DNA from: Bradyrhizobium valentinum
Lineage (GTDB): Bacteria; Pseudomonadota; Alphaproteobacteria; Rhizobiales; Xanthobacteraceae
Length of the DNA stretch: 32,796 nt
Assembly: GCF_001440405.1 (NCBI RefSeq)
Contig: NZ_LLXX01000197.1
Span: 1-32,796, forward strand
Direction: 5' to 3'
Shown here: positions 32,412-32,796 of the stretch, piece by piece
Numbering within the stretch: position 1 is the stretch's first letter
Layout of the letters: each line of letters begins with the position of its first letter
Made by a program: the position numbers and the translations under genes
The notes under the pieces: model-generated
What the model saw: only the letters and a program-made list of their open reading frames with translations
The model's database searches: none
Told to the model about the DNA's origin: nothing

Positions 32412-32796
32412 GCTTGTCGGGAAGCACGCCTTCGCGTTTCTTCAAGACCCGGTAATAACTCCACCACAAATGCGCCGCCGCGCCGCGCAGCGGGCGCCAC
32501 GGTTCGGCGAGCGGCGCCATCTGTTTTTCGGTTGGGCGTGTCTTCAGGCCGAGCCCGATCTTGATCGCCTCCTGCACCGCCAGGTCGCCGGCCGGCCAGG
32601 CGTCGCCATGGCGGAGGCAGAACAAGAGATAAACGTCGGCAGTCCATGGGCCGATGCCGGGCAGCGCGGTCAGCGTGTGGTGGGCGACGTCGGCGTCTTC
32701 CTCGGCCAACACCTCGAGGTTCAGCCGCTCGGCGGCGAGTTCACGCGCAATATTCTTCAGCGTCTTGATCTTGGCGGCCGAAAGGCCGAGCCGGCC
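32368..32796 (-). CDS. DNA-3-methyladenine glycosylase (AlkA/HhH-GPD), 3' part
   Basis: The frame is open to the window edge, so the 5' end is missing; 142 codons remain. It begins GRLGLSAAKIKTLKNIARE, then the helix-hairpin-helix LTALPGIGPWTADVY with the catalytic Asp in PAGDLAVQEAI, the order of the HhH-GPD family. The enzyme excises alkylated purines in base-excision repair. The C-terminus has RPTEKQMAPLAEPWRPLRGAAAHLWWSYY, typical of the AlkA type. It overlaps the end of the convergent LysR gene by 44 bp. Confidence 0.88.
   Translation of the reverse strand, partial: GRLGLSAAKIKTLKNIARELAAERLNLEVLAEEDADVAHHTLTALPGIGPWTADVYLLFCLRHGDAWPAGDLAVQEAIKIGLGLKTRPTEKQMAPLAEPWRPLRGAAAHLWWSYYRVLKKREGVLPDKLTPAISPDPPARKR

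Overview
The window is GC-rich, densely coded alphaproteobacterial DNA. It looks like a Bradyrhizobium-type chromosome (Nitrobacteraceae, Hyphomicrobiales). The reasons are the strong third-position GC, the family mix (several fatty-acid-type CoA ligases, orphan Liv-type binding protein, nitronate monooxygenase, MipZ-like ATPase, alphaproteobacterial HNH protein), and intergenic palindromic repeats of the kind scattered through Bradyrhizobium genomes. This placement is inference from composition and family recognition, since no database was searched. I saw no rRNA, tRNA, CRISPR array, transposase or phage module.

Layout. 1-5300: 3' end of a DsbB gene, a repeat cluster, an AbrB-type membrane protein, a secreted duplicated Cys protein, a TetR/thioesterase divergent pair with twin operators, a TauE/SafE exporter and a Tat-exported DsbA-like oxidoreductase. 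5318-7720: a compact minus-strand operon of a four-helix membrane protein, a membrane-anchored ClpP/SppA-like protease and a tiny membrane protein. 7829-11596: an alpha/beta hydrolase behind an HtrA-like protein that has lost its catalytic triad, then a CoA ligase. 11842-15995: a small secreted protein, a MipZ/ParA-like ATPase divergent from a groEL whose groES survives only as a frameshifted 3' remnant, and an HNH protein. 16273-20760: a LysR-controlled SnoaL/LysE pair, an NHL beta-propeller protein and a sarcosine-oxidase-like flavoprotein. 21028-24399: a NarL-type two-component pair divergent from two tandem related secreted proteins. 24359-31317: a long minus-strand catabolic block (nitronate monooxygenase, Liv-type binding protein, CoA ligase, then DUF2855 and a flavin monooxygenase), with a divergent LysR gene and a perfect 18-bp palindrome between them. 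The window ends inside an AlkA-type DNA glycosylase.

The most promising candidates for something undescribed are: the three-gene membrane/ClpP-like operon at 5318-7720; the pseudo-protease/hydrolase pair at 7829-9918; the groES-less groEL with an altered tail; and the two-component system facing a tandem duplicated secreted pair at 21028-24399. Local regulation is unusually readable. There are perfect or near-perfect inverted repeats in the TetR/thioesterase gap, the LysR/nitronate monooxygenase gap and upstream of groEL, and hairpins at several gene ends.
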